Source: Haematococcus lacustris
Taxonomy: Eukaryota > Chlorophyta > Chlorophyceae > Chlamydomonadales > Haematococcaceae
NCBI GenBank assembly: GCA_030144725.1
Contig: JASKMD010000020.1
Coordinates: 2,497,651-2,561,650, forward strand
DNA: 64,000 nt
Direction of reading: 5' to 3'
Made by a program: the position numbers and the translations under genes. The notes under the pieces are model-generated. The model was given only the letters and a program-made list of their open reading frames with translations. It did no database searches and was not told where the DNA came from. This document shows, in pieces, positions 11,601-22,884 of this stretch; position 1 is the stretch's first letter, and each line of letters begins with the position of its first letter.

Positions 11601-14600
11601 CTTCAGACGCTGCCAGGAGGGCTGAACTCAGCTGGGATCAGACCACGCTGACGCCATGCCCGGCAAGAGGCGGCACGGTGGGCCAGGGGTGTGGCAGCAG
11701 GTCAGGGAGCTGGGGCCTCAAGGCCCCAAGGGTGGGCTGCTGAGGCTGTACTTAGCTTGAGGGAGCATGGAGGGCATGGGGCCACCTGCTCCTGGCAGCA
11801 GCTCACCCTCACAGTACGGTTTGACACAGAGGTGGTCAGGCGCTGTGGGTCCAGCCCCCTGAGGCTCAGCACCTGCACCAGCACACCAGGCTCACCCCAT
11901 ACACCCGCAGTGATGCTGACAGCATTGCTATCCTGGCTCGTGGATTGCCCCCGCTGGTCTGCCTGTCATCACCGCCTGAGCACCCATGGCATACTTACCC
12001 TACCCCTACCCCTACCCCTACCCCTACCCCTACCCCTACCCCTACCCCTACCCCTACCCCTACCCCTACCCCTACCCCTACCCCTACCCCTACCCCTACC
12101 CCTAACCTCAAACCTACCCCCAACCCGCTGCACCCACTGCCCAGGCTTAGCTTCAGTAATCCTCACAGCTCATGTTCCCATGTTGTGCTCTTGCTGGTCT
12201 GCCTGCCTGCGACCTGGACTGCCACTTGCCCAGCCCCTGGCACCCCTTGGCGCGCCTGCAGCCGGATGTACTGCAGGCAGGGCTCCTCGTACAGGGTGCC
12301 AGCCTGGCTGTGAGACACCAGCGGGAGGCCCTTGGGTAGGCCTGAGCGCACCTGGATACGCGCACACGACAGCATCGCCTCACCGCATCAGGCCTAGGCC
12401 AACTCTAGCCAATGCATGGTCACAGCAGCTGGTCATAATAGCTAGTCATAGCATGGTCACACCAGCTGTCACATTTGTCGGGTGTGACCCGATGTTGCTA
12501 ACGCTGTGTAGCATCACTCGTGGCCCACATGCATCGAGTCTGGCTCACCCATCCCTGAACCGCTCTAACAGGTGGCCTGACACAGCCCTAGGTCGAGCTC
12601 ATCAACATCCCTGCATGCTCACAGAGTGCACTGCACAGTACCCCAAGGACTGCAAGTCACAGTAAATCCTAATCACCAAGTTACCCAGGTTTCCCAAAGA
12701 CGCTACAGCCACAACCACAAGAACTAGGAGCTTGTTCCTGGTCGTTACGGACTAAGCAAATGGCAAATCCCTTACACCTACCCGATTACAAAAGCCGTGT
12801 AGCAGTCACTGCCCACGAGGAAGGCGCGGCAGCCCCTGACTCAGGCTGCAGGCTGTGTGAAGGCTCCCTACAGGAGCTCCCTGGAGGCTTCACAGCGGCC
12901 ACCCTCAGCAGACTTGGGTCTGTACAAGGGGGCTCGGGCCACGAGCTGTGTACTACTGCCCACGAGCTGTGGGCTCTGCACAGTTTGCCCCCAGCAGCCG
13001 CCCCACAACCCATGTGTCCCCTCACCAGCAGGCTGGAGACCACAAAGCCGTCTTGCTCAGTGCCGCCCTCCACAGCTCCAATGCTCAGGGTGGCTGCGGT
13101 CAGCCTCCGCCCCTGATCCGCCTGCTCGGGGCCTGGCGCTGGTGCGGGGTCAGGGGCGCCCAGCTGCATCTGACCTTCAGCCTCTGTGCCCTGGACCCCG
13201 AGCATGGCCTGAGGGGCGCTGAGGCTAGCGCTGGCAGCTGCCTGCTGAGCTGCGGCTGTGCGCTCACTGCCTGGCAGGGAGGCGGCGGCTGTGCCAGCAG
13301 CAGTACTGGCTGTAGGGACGCCTGCACCGCCTGCAAGAAACATCCAACATGGTCAGTGTGACGTGATCAGTGTGACGTGATCAGTGTGCCGTGCTGGAGG
13401 AGCTTCCCAACAGCTGCTGGTACAGGGTCTATCTCTGCCCTCCGCCTGGCCCCCCCACTGTTGAGGGAGATGTGCTGCTCAAGCCCAGCTGGACGGCCAC
13501 TCAGCGCATACCTGCTGCCCCAGCCACAGCCTTCTGCCCCAGCCAGGCGGTCACCGCCAGCTGGCCATACAGCCCAGGCTCAGTGCGGCCGGACACCTCG
13601 TCCACTTGCACCAGGAGCAGCACTGTGTTCAGGGGCGCTGGCGTTGGCCTGGTCACCAGCTGGGTTAGGTCCAGCACGGCCTGAGCGAAGGGAGCACGCC
13701 AGGCACAGCTGGTCTGTCTGCCAGGCTGCTAAGTACGCCGTTTTACGCCACTGAACGCCATTTGTCTCGCCATTTGTCCCGCACATCGCACATTGCCCCG
13801 CACATCGCACACAGCCCGCATAGCACAAGTTGCCCTGGTTGCCCCGCACATCGCACACAGCCCGCACTCCCGCACTCCACCCTAATGTCCCCGTGCTCTT
13901 TGTGCTCGCAGGCATCGCAGCCCGGTGCGATTGATAAATTCCGTGTGCACGGGGAGCGTCATTGCTCTCAGAAGCCCAGCCCAAGAGCCTCTGGCGACCT
14001 CTAGGGCATGTTAGGGTTGGTTTGTGTCGCCAGGCTGTTAGCCTTGGAGCAAATACGCTGTTAGTTTTGATGGGGAGCCCAATGGTCTGTCCCGGGAAAG
14101 TGCCATCTTCGTGGGGATGGCAGTCACCAAGGGTGCGACCGAGGATGCTTCAATATGATTGTAGCGGAGTGAGATTACCCACAGGCCCACATGTTGTTCC
14201 TTGTTGAATGAGTTTTGTTGGTCTCAGCGAAGGGTGCAGATTTATGATATATTTCATGATGATTTTAAGGTTCATGATGAATGCATGATCAGTTGTTCAT
14301 GATGAATGCATGATTAGTTGTTCATGCTGCGTGGGCGTGGTCGCGCCCATGCATGGTGACCAGGTCAAGGGAGTAAGGCAGCGGCAGGGCCATGCAGCCC
14401 GGAAGCTGGCAGCAGTGAGCTAGGTGCAGCAGGCCGGCTGAGGAGTGTTGGTTAACCACTCCAAATGCTGAACACTGCCAGTCTTCCCTGGGTCGCCAGT
14501 GCAAGGCATGTGGCTGAGGGCAGGCAAGACGAAGCCCGCCACCTGCCAACAATGTCAAGCTGCCTGCGCCGAGGGCGGTGCACTTGCAGGGATTGCAGGG

Positions 14601-16721
14601 CTTGCAGGGCTTGCAGGGCTTGTAAGAGTTGCAGGAGGTGGTGGTCAGCCCTCCCTACGCTCCAGGGGCCCGCACAGCCTGGATGGCCTGGGTGCCCTGC
14701 TGGCGACAGCTGCGCCCCCAGCAGCCCACCTGGCCCACAAAGTAGTCCCTGCCCCAGTGGTCAGAGTCCCACACCTCCAGCTGCACCAAGGGCCAGCGAG
14801 CCACCTGCAGCGGCCATGCACACAGCGGGGTGTGTAGGGCAGCCCAGGTGAGGGAGCGCAGCTCAGGTGGGGTGTACCTCCAACCAGGGAGTGGGTCACA
14901 CAAGCCAGGATTGCAGCAGGGGGGTGCCTGGCCTGCCGGCCGCACCCAGAAGCACATGGGTCCACATGGGTGCTCATGCACATGGGTGCTCATGCATATG
15001 GGTGCATGGGGGTAGGGAAGAGTGCGGCATAGCAAGACACAGAGAAGGTAGGCCGGCATGCCGGCAAATGTGGGTCCTCTGCCTGGCACATGCCATGTAA
15101 AGATGATGATGGTGGGGGTGATGATGATGGCGTTGTGGGGATGCCAGCCAGCCAGGGACACAGCAGGGGGGTGCCTAGCCTGCCAGGGGTGCCTGCAGGA
15201 GTGCCTGGCTGCCCTTCTAGCAGTGCCCCTGCCAGGACTGGAGTCTGTGATGCTGCCTCTACCGCTACCACTGCCACTGCCGTTGCAGTCTTGCAGACAG
15301 CTCTGCCAGCAAGCTGCAGGAAGGGCAGGGCAGGGTGAGCTTGCCGTGTGGTGCCCATCATCACGCTGTAGGCAGCAGCCTGGCTACCTCAGCCTCCAGC
15401 CCCTCCGTGGCTCCAGCCCTTTCATGACTGCTGGGGAGGTGCCTACCTGCCCCACGGTGAAAGCAAAGACCTCGTTCCACTGAGGGGTGGGAGTGCCCCG
15501 CTGCACCTGTGGCCCCACCACCATCAGGCAACACATGTCTGTTTAGTTTTATTCAAGAAACAACAAATGACGCGAATGCTGGCACATACCAAGTCAAGTG
15601 CTGATGGTAAGGCAGGCTGACATCCAGCTTGCATGCTGCACGAGAGATGTCAAAAAGCAACAAGCGCCTGCTGATCAGGGTGTAGTCTTCCTATGGATTT
15701 GGCTTTTTTATCTTTACTTGTTTATATTTCTATGGGTCTGAATTTCTATCTATTTTTTTATTTTTACCTTGTTTCATTATGTGTTTATTTATTACTTTAT
15801 CTTTTGGGGGCCTGCCCAGTGCATGGTTGCTCCTGCATGGCCACCCCCCTGCAGGCAAACCTGAGTCTGGTGGCGGTGAGGGCCCAGGACCACAGTTGCG
15901 TGCGCTGAGTAGGTGCTCTCTAGGCCGTGTAGCTGAGGCTTGACCAGCCCTCGGGCGCCCTTCACCTGCATGCACGCTCACCTCCCCGTCATGCAACTAG
16001 CGTGCACCAGTGTGTATTACTTCCAACGACCCCAAGTGTGTCTCATGCAAGCAGCACCCGGCCAGCACCACCCCGCCCCCACCTCCCCCAGCCTGGCCAG
16101 CCCAGCCAGATGAGCTCATAACTGTGCTGCATTAACAGGAAGCACACAACCCTCATTGCTCACCACCTGTGCCGCCATGGTCATCACCACATGGCGTTCC
16201 CTGGACATGGCGTTGCTGTAGACTGAGCTCACCTGCTTACCTACTCACCAGTACGCTGATTGCACCATCCCTTAAACGTGGCATTTCATAGAACCCTGTA
16301 CTTAGCGCTAAAGAAAACCCTGCTGCTTACCTGTATGTACACTGCTCGGGTAGCATCATGCACAGGCTGTACGCCGGCAGGCCATGTGCCTCGCAGCTCC
16401 CCTGGTGGGGCTGCTGGGTCTGCCTTGCCCTGGCTCTGACCCTGGACATGCCAAGCACAGCAAGGAAACACCAACGCAGTCAGTGCCACCAATGGCAGGC
16501 AGCAGGCTTTGTCATGTTAGGGGATGTTGTGGAATCGCTCTATGGCCGCTCCCTATGATTGCTTGATGTGCCGGCTGTGCAACCATGTCAAACGACGAAC
16601 TCACAGGCAGCTTGGAGTAACAGAGGTGGAAGACATGGCGCAGGCGCTGGTTCACAGCACGCATGGGGCGATGCCCTACTGGCTGCAAGTAGCGTCCAAA
16701 CAGCCTGCTCAGGCAGCAACA
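8639..16721 (-). CDS. multi-C2-domain protein (3' part; at least 13 exons)
   Basis: Exons joined on GT/AG sites: 16721-16605, 16441-16331, 15965-15861, 15506-15447, 14804-14730, 13680-13512, 13330-13026, 12351-12214, 11872-11807, about 11330-10844, 10319-10194, 9808-9501, 9254-9186 and 8785-8639 (TGA). Splice phases agree at nearly every junction I could check. One C2 domain is clear across exons 3-5: a VKGARGL start strand, [12 protein letters not shown], then [10 protein letters not shown], then [20 protein letters not shown], the standard C2 order. Further C2-type starts are [11 protein letters not shown] (exon 6), [10 protein letters not shown] (exon 9) and [16 protein letters not shown] near the C-terminus. 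A Glu/Gly-rich stretch (exon 12) comes from a CTCCCC repeat, and exon 10 has a hydrophobic segment. C2 domains bind phospholipid, often with Ca2+, so a membrane-associated role is inferred. The 5' end and possibly an exon between 14730 and 13680 are missing; I cannot name the family. Confidence 0.75.
11470..11511. repeat. interstitial telomere-like TTAGGG tract with inverted CCCTAC tract
   Basis: Four tandem GGGTTA units are followed directly by CCCTACCCCTACCCTACCCC, so two telomere-like tracts meet head to head. It lies between two exons (11807 and about 11330) of the C2-domain gene, i.e. in an intron. Confidence 0.8.
11997..12104. repeat. (CCCCTA)n hexanucleotide array, about 18 units
   Basis: A near-perfect hexanucleotide array in an intron of the C2-domain gene (between exons at 12351-12214 and 11872-11807). 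It resembles a degenerate telomere-type repeat and yields open Pro-Thr frames. Confidence 0.95.
14057..14225 (+). mobile_element. half copy of palindromic MITE-like element
   Basis: This stretch carries the block GTTAGTTTTGATG, then a GGGTGCGACCGAGGATGCT core, then GAGATTACCCACAGG and GTTGTTCCTTGTTGAATGAG. The same blocks in the same order make up the left half of the element at 49635-49960. The right arm is absent here. It lies in a large intron of the C2-domain gene. Confidence 0.75.
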
Positions 16722-18932
16722 CTGCAAAACAGGTGCTGCATGCGTGCATGCATGCATGCTGACCCCTGGGTTACACAAAACACTATTTGCTGCTGTCGGA
16801 CCCTGACTCAATTGCCTCACCGCAGCAATGGTATGCATGTAGCCATGTCCTGGACTACTTTAGGAGCAGCTGCAACCGGAGGGGTAGCTGCAGCATATTG
16901 GGGAGCCTGACCCCTGGCCTGTGGCATCAACGGCATGATGTGGCTGGTGCAGCCAGGGCCAGGCGTTGCGTCTCATGCTGCCGCCTGGATGTACAGCACT
17001 GCGCTGGCGTGCAGGGCTGGGCTGGCATGGAGTTGCAGCGCACCACATGTAAGGTTGGTGACCAGGCAGCTCCGTGAGCAGCAGCTGGCTGCAGGTTGCG
17101 GGTAGGACGCAGCTGCAGCTCGCCCGCCTCGCCAGGCGCACCGCGCTGCCCAGCTAGCCCCATCAGCTCGGCAGCCATCCCACCCTCGTCCGTCACTGGC
17201 ATCCCGCACAGGCGGTATGTCACAGGCGACGCACTCACCCCCCACGTACTCGCCAGGAAGTACGTGCGACGTGGGTATCACGCCATCGCGGTACGTTCGA
17301 CCGTATGAGCGACTATGTGAGAGACTTGCCCTCATTAATCGAGGTGTGCCCATGCACCAGGTCATTCAACTGTTGAAGCATTCAAATACGCCAAGATGAT
17401 GCGGATCAAAATGAGGGCTTCAATTGATGCAAATTGACAGGAACGTGCACGTTAACTACGTGTAACTGTCAACTATAACTGGCTTTGTTCAAGCCTGGTG
17501 ACTGGCTTTGTTCAAGCCTGGTCTCTGACACTGTTACAGTGACAGAATGGCTCATTGAACTTGACAACGGTTTGTTCAACGGGGTTGAACGGGACTCTCT
17601 GCCGCTTCCCTCCCTTCCCCTTTGCCTGCAAGGCTTGGTCTGACGGGTTCCGCAACAGACCCGGCCTGGCTCCTGCCCCTGCCAGCCAGCAGCCCCCCGC
17701 CAGCGCCACCCCTGCACCCAGCTGACCCAGCCAGTGTGCAGCCTAATCATGGGGCAGCTCACCGGCACTTCAGTAGCAGGCGAGGCACCCGGGAGGCTCT
17801 GGCTGGACTGGCTCAGGGGAGAGTGCGCCAGGCTGTGCAAGGGGTGGTGGGTGGGGGCTCCCAACATGGCGACAGCAGCCGTGACGGCTGGTTCCAGAGT
17901 GGGCAGCAAGTCAGGGGGGCTGCAGGGAGGCTGGGTGAGGAGGAGGGGCAGGGGCATGGAGGTGAAGGTTTGCAAGGCTGGGGTGCACTTGCTGCCGGCA
18001 GCCGGGCAGGTGTTGGAGCGGGATGGGGTGATGGTGGGCGGGGTGCTGCTTCCCAGGGTGGGGATCACAGTGGAGCTGGGGCTGAGGTGTTGCTGGCCAG
18101 TGACCCCCTGGTGCGCCTGGTGCTGCGCTATGGGTGAGTGGGACTAGTGCTGACATGGCCTTGGGCAAAGGTGCTGATGGGGGCAAGCCCAGCCAGGCTT
18201 CTGGTGTCGTCCTTGTTTGCGTGTAGTATTGAATACTTGGTGTTTCAAGCCGCGTGCTTGTTACCCTAAGGCGGCATGAGAGTCAGCTTTAATTCAACAC
18301 CCATTTTTGAACACCTCATCTGTAAGTAGGCTTAACCTCTAGAGGCTAGTACCCTGAGTGGGCTGAGTGGGCCAAGTGCTGATCTGGTCCTACTGCTTGT
18401 TGTAGCGTTGTGTAGGGTGTCCTGGGGCGGCATAAGACTTAGTTTGCTACGAGGGATGTCCTAGGCGGCATGAGACCCAGCTTGGCAATAAAACCACTTC
18501 AGGAATCGACAATTTGTAGGCATGCTTCAATGTTGAGGAAATACCTGCGAGCTTGCTGGCTGGCTAATGATGCTAACCAACAACAGTAACACCAACGTTC
18601 ACTTGCCTCGACTGACTACCAGGCCGACACCAACCACATATCACCTGACTACCTACGCACGCTTGGGCACACGCACACTCAACTCTCAACGTCTGCACAA
18701 GCGTTCGGCCGGCTGGGTAATGAAGCAGCACAGCAGCATGTACATCCTGACGCAGCCAGCTGAGCCTTTTGATGGGAGCAGGGCAGCTTTCCATGCACTG
18801 ATCACCTTTCAGACCAGACCTACTCCAGATGGGCCACCAACCAGAGGCTCAAAGGCCAGCTCTGACCTCTGCAGCTGGTGCTCCAGTGCTGGAGGGTGTT
18901 GACCACGCCAGTGTCAGTGGGAGACTCTGACG

Positions 18933-18963
<31 letters not shown>

Positions 18964-19941
18964 AACAGTCAGGGGTGGGTGACTGGGCTGTCAGCAGGCC
19001 AGCTGCCCACACACCAGCACTGGTTGCGGGCAAACAGATAGGTAGATGTACATGACCCTCCTACCACCCCCTCCACCAGCTGTGCCCACCAGCATAATAT
19101 CACACCAGCATTGGTTGCGGGCTGACCACTCAGTTGGTGGGAAGACAGCTGGGTAGCGCCGCATGAACCCCTCCCGGCCCTGCCCACCCCATCCGCCAGC
19201 TGGCCCGGCGTGGTGCAGGCCAATTAGTGCTATGGAGGGCGCATGGTCAGACGGCCCACAGCCATCTGATGGTGCTGGGCAGCCTGCTTGGTGGCAAGGA
19301 GGCTCAGGCGGGGCACTTGGTGCCGTAGGGGGTGGACGGGGTGGGGGTCTTGGGTGGGCAGGTGGAGCTCACGTATGGCTTGAAGTTGCAAGCCTGAGCA
19401 AAGGCCGTGGCGACTGCAAGCACACCACAGGGGACATCCGCAGCCACAGGACCAGCCTTACATGGCTACAATGCAATTTGGCACCAGACACGGTCTCATG
19501 CACCAAGTGCGGTTTGAACCCATAAGCACATGCCTGCCACGGCATGATGCAAGGGAAACAGACCCAGCATGCCATGTTTGGCTGCCATGCAGTTTGGGGC
19601 CCTGCCCTTTTGCCCCTTCACTTTAGGACGAAATGGCAGGGTGGCCAAACAAAGGACGAACAAACAAACAAAGGGTGAACAAAGTGTAACTGAGATGGGA
19701 ATGGCAGGAATGGCATGGACCCAGTCTGGCTGCACTGCAGTTCGGCAGTCCAGACACCATCTTATGCATCCGGTACAGACTGCACCCCCTGAGCAGATGC
19801 CTGCCATGTCATGATGTGGGGCGCAGCACCACAGGCTCAGCCGCCAGGCTCCCGCCACATGTTTTGCACAGGTGGCAGGCAGGCCAGGGTGCATCACGGC
19901 CTTCCCAGGCGCTGCTGCTGGCTCAGTGTCTGGCGACTCAC
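16722..19941. other. region with unassigned coding-like segments
   Basis: It should contain the 5' exons of the C2-domain gene (minus strand), but I could not fix them. A GC-rich open frame runs 17622-18137 (plus, ending at a GTGAGT donor, with the C2-like end SDPLVRLVLRYG), opposite an equally long minus frame. The minus strand at 18810-18900 has a coding-like LEHQLQRSELAFEPL stretch. A GGCT tetranucleotide run lies at about 18936-18962, and AT-rich non-coding sequence at about 18190-18560. No function is assigned. Confidence 0.3.
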
Positions 19942-21142
19942 TGCTGGAGTACAGGTCAGTCTTGCCCCCTGTGAAGGAGGCCACTAGGCCCAGCATGTTG
20001 GCGTCACAGCTGCACAGCTGCAGCAGCAAGCAACAAACACACATCAGCCAGCGGCAGGCGCTGCTGAGGGGTGACCACAGGGCAGACTGGGTAGCAGCAG
20101 GAAGCCATGAAGGGGGTGAGTGATAGCTCCCCTTGGCCAGCGCTATGACATGAGCTGGCCGCAGCAGCAGCAGCGGCAGCAGCAGCACTGTCAAGGCTGG
20201 TTGTATGCTTGTTGAAGCAAGGGTGGCCTCAAGAGCATCAAGGACTGCTTTAAGGCTTCTGTGGTCTGGTGCTCCTGCCCCACAGGCGGTGCTGGAACGC
20301 CCCAAGGCTCAAGGCCTGGGAGCAGCAGCCTGTTGCACCGTGCAAGCTGTGGCAGCCTACATCACAGCGAGCTTTGAAGGCCACCACCAGGCCTTGGACT
20401 GCATACTGACCATGCCGTGTGCTGATGTTGAATGCCATGTGCAGATGACGAATGCCATGTGTGTGACAAATGCCAAATATGTGATGATGAGGATGAGGAT
20501 GCCACAGCGAGGCTGTATGCCCCTCAGAGGGTCAGGGCACCAGCACACAAACCAACTCTGCCCCTGGTTGAGTTGGGCTGGGTTGGGCTGCAGGTGGGCT
20601 GCTGTTGCGGTGTGTGCCAATCTCAGGATGGGGCTCAGTAGGGTATGGGAAAGGGAGAATCAGGTGATCGGGGCCGCTTACGTTTGCGTTAAAAGCGCAA
20701 GCAGCGTTGCAGCAAGTGGGGGTCGGTGGTTTGGCTGTCGCCAAGTACTTGTCAACGTCGGCCTGGCTGATGTTGGCAAGGGCAGCGGCATCGGTCGTCC
20801 CGCCAAAGCCCGCTGTAGCCGCCGCGATTTCCGCACTGCACGCGCTCTGCAGCTTGGTGCCTGCGTACATCTCAATCAAGGGCTGACTGCTGAGGCTGCG
20901 CGAGCTGCGGACACAAGTGCCTGCCAACCTGCGTCCAGGCAGGCCGGAGGCAGCGCGCTGAAGTCCTGCTGTAGGTAACGGCCCGCTACTGGGTTCACTG
21001 CCAGTAGGCCTGCGAGCAAGGGGGTTGCGCTGCGGGCGTGTTCGTGAAGTGATTGTAGTAAGCACAGGTGCCAGCACTCACAACATGCCAAAGCCACGGT
21101 TGCAGCAATTGATGCCAAGCGCGCGCGACTGGACGGGGCCAT
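19942..21142 (-). CDS. small cysteine-rich secreted protein, copy 2 (3' end unresolved)
   Basis: Exons 21142-21082 (ATG start), 21009-20929, 20860-20682 and 20017-19942 join in phase. The first exon gives a signal peptide-like start (MAPSSRARLASIAATVALAC). Later exons carry PPACLDAGTKLQSACSAEI, then TCCNAACAF, then LCSCDANML. This matches the plus-strand paralogue at 22885-24888 in cysteine order, in the LQSAC and AACAF blocks, and in the exact 76-nt length of the fourth exon. The C, C, CC, C, CxC order resembles the plant eight-cysteine (lipid-transfer / 2S albumin) motif, which is only an analogy. The last exons with the C-terminal cysteines were not found, so the copy may be incomplete or continue below 19942. 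Confidence 0.6.
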
Positions 21143-21589
21143 TATGCGTGGATCGGCGTGGATGTTAGTACGGTGCTCGGTTTTGATACGCCTGCTGTTG
21201 CTGAGCAAGTGCGCGTTTGGTGATGCGGAGCGAGAAGTGCGTGTGATGGCAGAAGGCGCGGTGTTTGCTAGCTAGCCCAAGGACCTGTCACGCCACAACC
21301 GCCCGCCGGGCCCAACCGCACATGTTCTCCCTGGCTCCTCGGCCCTGGTGAAATGTACCGCGCCGTGTACCTGTGTGTTCAGCCTCTGATATGCCAAACG
21401 ACAACCTGCCTGGGCGCCGGGCGAAGAAACTGCGATGAGCACAACACAGCACACCTCGGCGCCTGCTCCTTCCCATCAGCAACAATAGCAAACGACTGTA
21501 CATGTGCCAGGCATCGGCCATCGTCCTCGGGTTGTTATAGCTGGTGTCCAGAGACCCTGAGGCAGCCTGTACAGCCCCACATGTGCTGT

Positions 21590-22146
21590 TACCACTCTGC
21601 TCACATTGTGCCTGCCGCGCAGCCACTTACACTGCTTGGCCATGCCGGAGTCCACCTTCATCACCGAGTTGGTCATGCCCATTACACTCTGCTTGCACAG
21701 ACAGCCATGCACACGCAGCAGAGCACTCAGTGCTATGTTGAGCAGGCAGCGTCAGCCCAGCAGGTGTCAGTGGCATGTGGCAGCACCTCACCGCGGCACC
21801 AAAGGCACAGGCGGCCTTGCAGCAGCCCGAGCTGGGCTTGAACTCAGCCAAGGCCTGGTCGCTCTTGCCCTGGCAGTAGCCTTTTGAACTGCCTGACCCA
21901 GAGAAGCAGGTTGTTGCCAGTCTGCAGGCAGGCCATGGACATACCATTCCGCTGGGGCTACTGATGCTCGGCAGCAGGGCGGCAGCAAGGCGGCAGCAAG
22001 GTGGCAGCAAGGTGGCAGCAAGGTGGCAGCAAGGTGGCAGCAAGACGGCAGCAAGACGGCAGCAAGACGGCAGCAAGACGGCAGCAAGGTGGCAGCAAGG
22101 TGGCAGCAAGGTGGCAGCGAGGTGGCAGCGAGGTGGCAGCGAGGTG
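21590..22146 (-). pseudogene. inverted partial copy of the cysteine-rich gene
   Basis: On the minus strand this repeats exons 3 and 4 and the intervening intron of the plus-strand gene at 22885-24888 (source about 23740-24230), including the adjoining 11-bp minisatellite. Exon 3 has lost single bases at two places compared with the intact copy (AACAACCTG for AACGACCCTG, and CCAGGGC for CCAGTGGC), so the frame is broken. Exon 4 (GGCTGTCTGTGCAAGCAGAG onwards) stays readable. No exons 1-2 or 5-6 were found in this orientation, so it is called a pseudogene segment made by inverted duplication. Confidence 0.75.
21961..22146. repeat. 11-bp minisatellite (GGTGGCAGCAA)n
   Basis: About 16 tandem units, with GACGGCAGCAA and GGTGGCAGCGA variants in blocks. 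It is the mirror of the TTGCTGCCACC array at 23740-23845 and marks one edge of the inverted duplication. Confidence 0.9.
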
Positions 22147-22884
22147 ATTACACTCCCAGCAGGCACGCCAAGCAGATGGTCACAACTGGGAGACGCAGTC
22201 ATCGTCATCATTGTTGTGATCGTCATCAGCATCATTATCATCATCTGCTTGCTGGCCACCAGCCTGAACACAATGCCCTGCAAAGACACAAAGCACCATT
22301 GTGCCCGGTCAACTGTTGTTCCTGGCCAGGTTTGGGTGCCAAAGGGGCCATATGACAAACATCATCCCTGTCCCAAAAACGTTGATGGTAGAACCCTTTG
22401 GGGTTCTTGAAGACCTTGCACTCGTGATTACACTCCCCATACTTCTCCTCGTCCTTCTCCTGCTCCTGCACTTGCTGCTGCGCTGTCACACCTACTCTGT
22501 CACACCTACTCTGTCGGGTATTACGTGTACACACTTCTCCTGCCAAGTGCCAGGACGCACTTCTCCTGCCAAACGCCAAGAGCCTTTCTAATGCGTCAAA
22601 GACGTGTTTACATATGTAATGGACGTTGTCTGTCGGTTGCAGCGCATCCGTTGAATCGAAGTGTGCTGCTAGGGTTTGTAAGTCGCCGGGGTCCTAGGAG
22701 AGCTAAGCATTGCGGCTTGTCTAAGCGCTGGACGCCGCAAGCATCAGCCAACAGGAAGTGGCATACCTCACTTCAAGATGTGCATGGCCTCACACGTGTG
22801 ACATCTACACGATGTCTACGGCAGCCGTAGCGTCTTTCAGCGCACAAGATCGCTAATAAGAAGAAGCAAGAGCGTGCTCCTTGA
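22147..22884. other. upstream region of the plus-strand cysteine-rich gene
   Basis: Contains a CATCATCAT-like stretch at about 22199-22243 and a CTCCTGCCAAGTGCC / CTCCTGCCAAACGCC duplication at 22537-22572. No gene was recognised. The promoter of the gene starting at 22885 must lie here, but no TATA box is obvious. Confidence 0.4.

Noticed and set aside
11691..12665. 324-codon plus-strand open frame
   Set aside because: Carried open by the CCCCTA array and antisense to well-supported C2-gene exons at 12351-12214 and 11872-11807.
19496..20305. 269-codon minus-strand open frame
   Set aside because: It spans exon 4 of the cysteine-rich copy 2 in frame by chance and its introns; no family features outside that exon.
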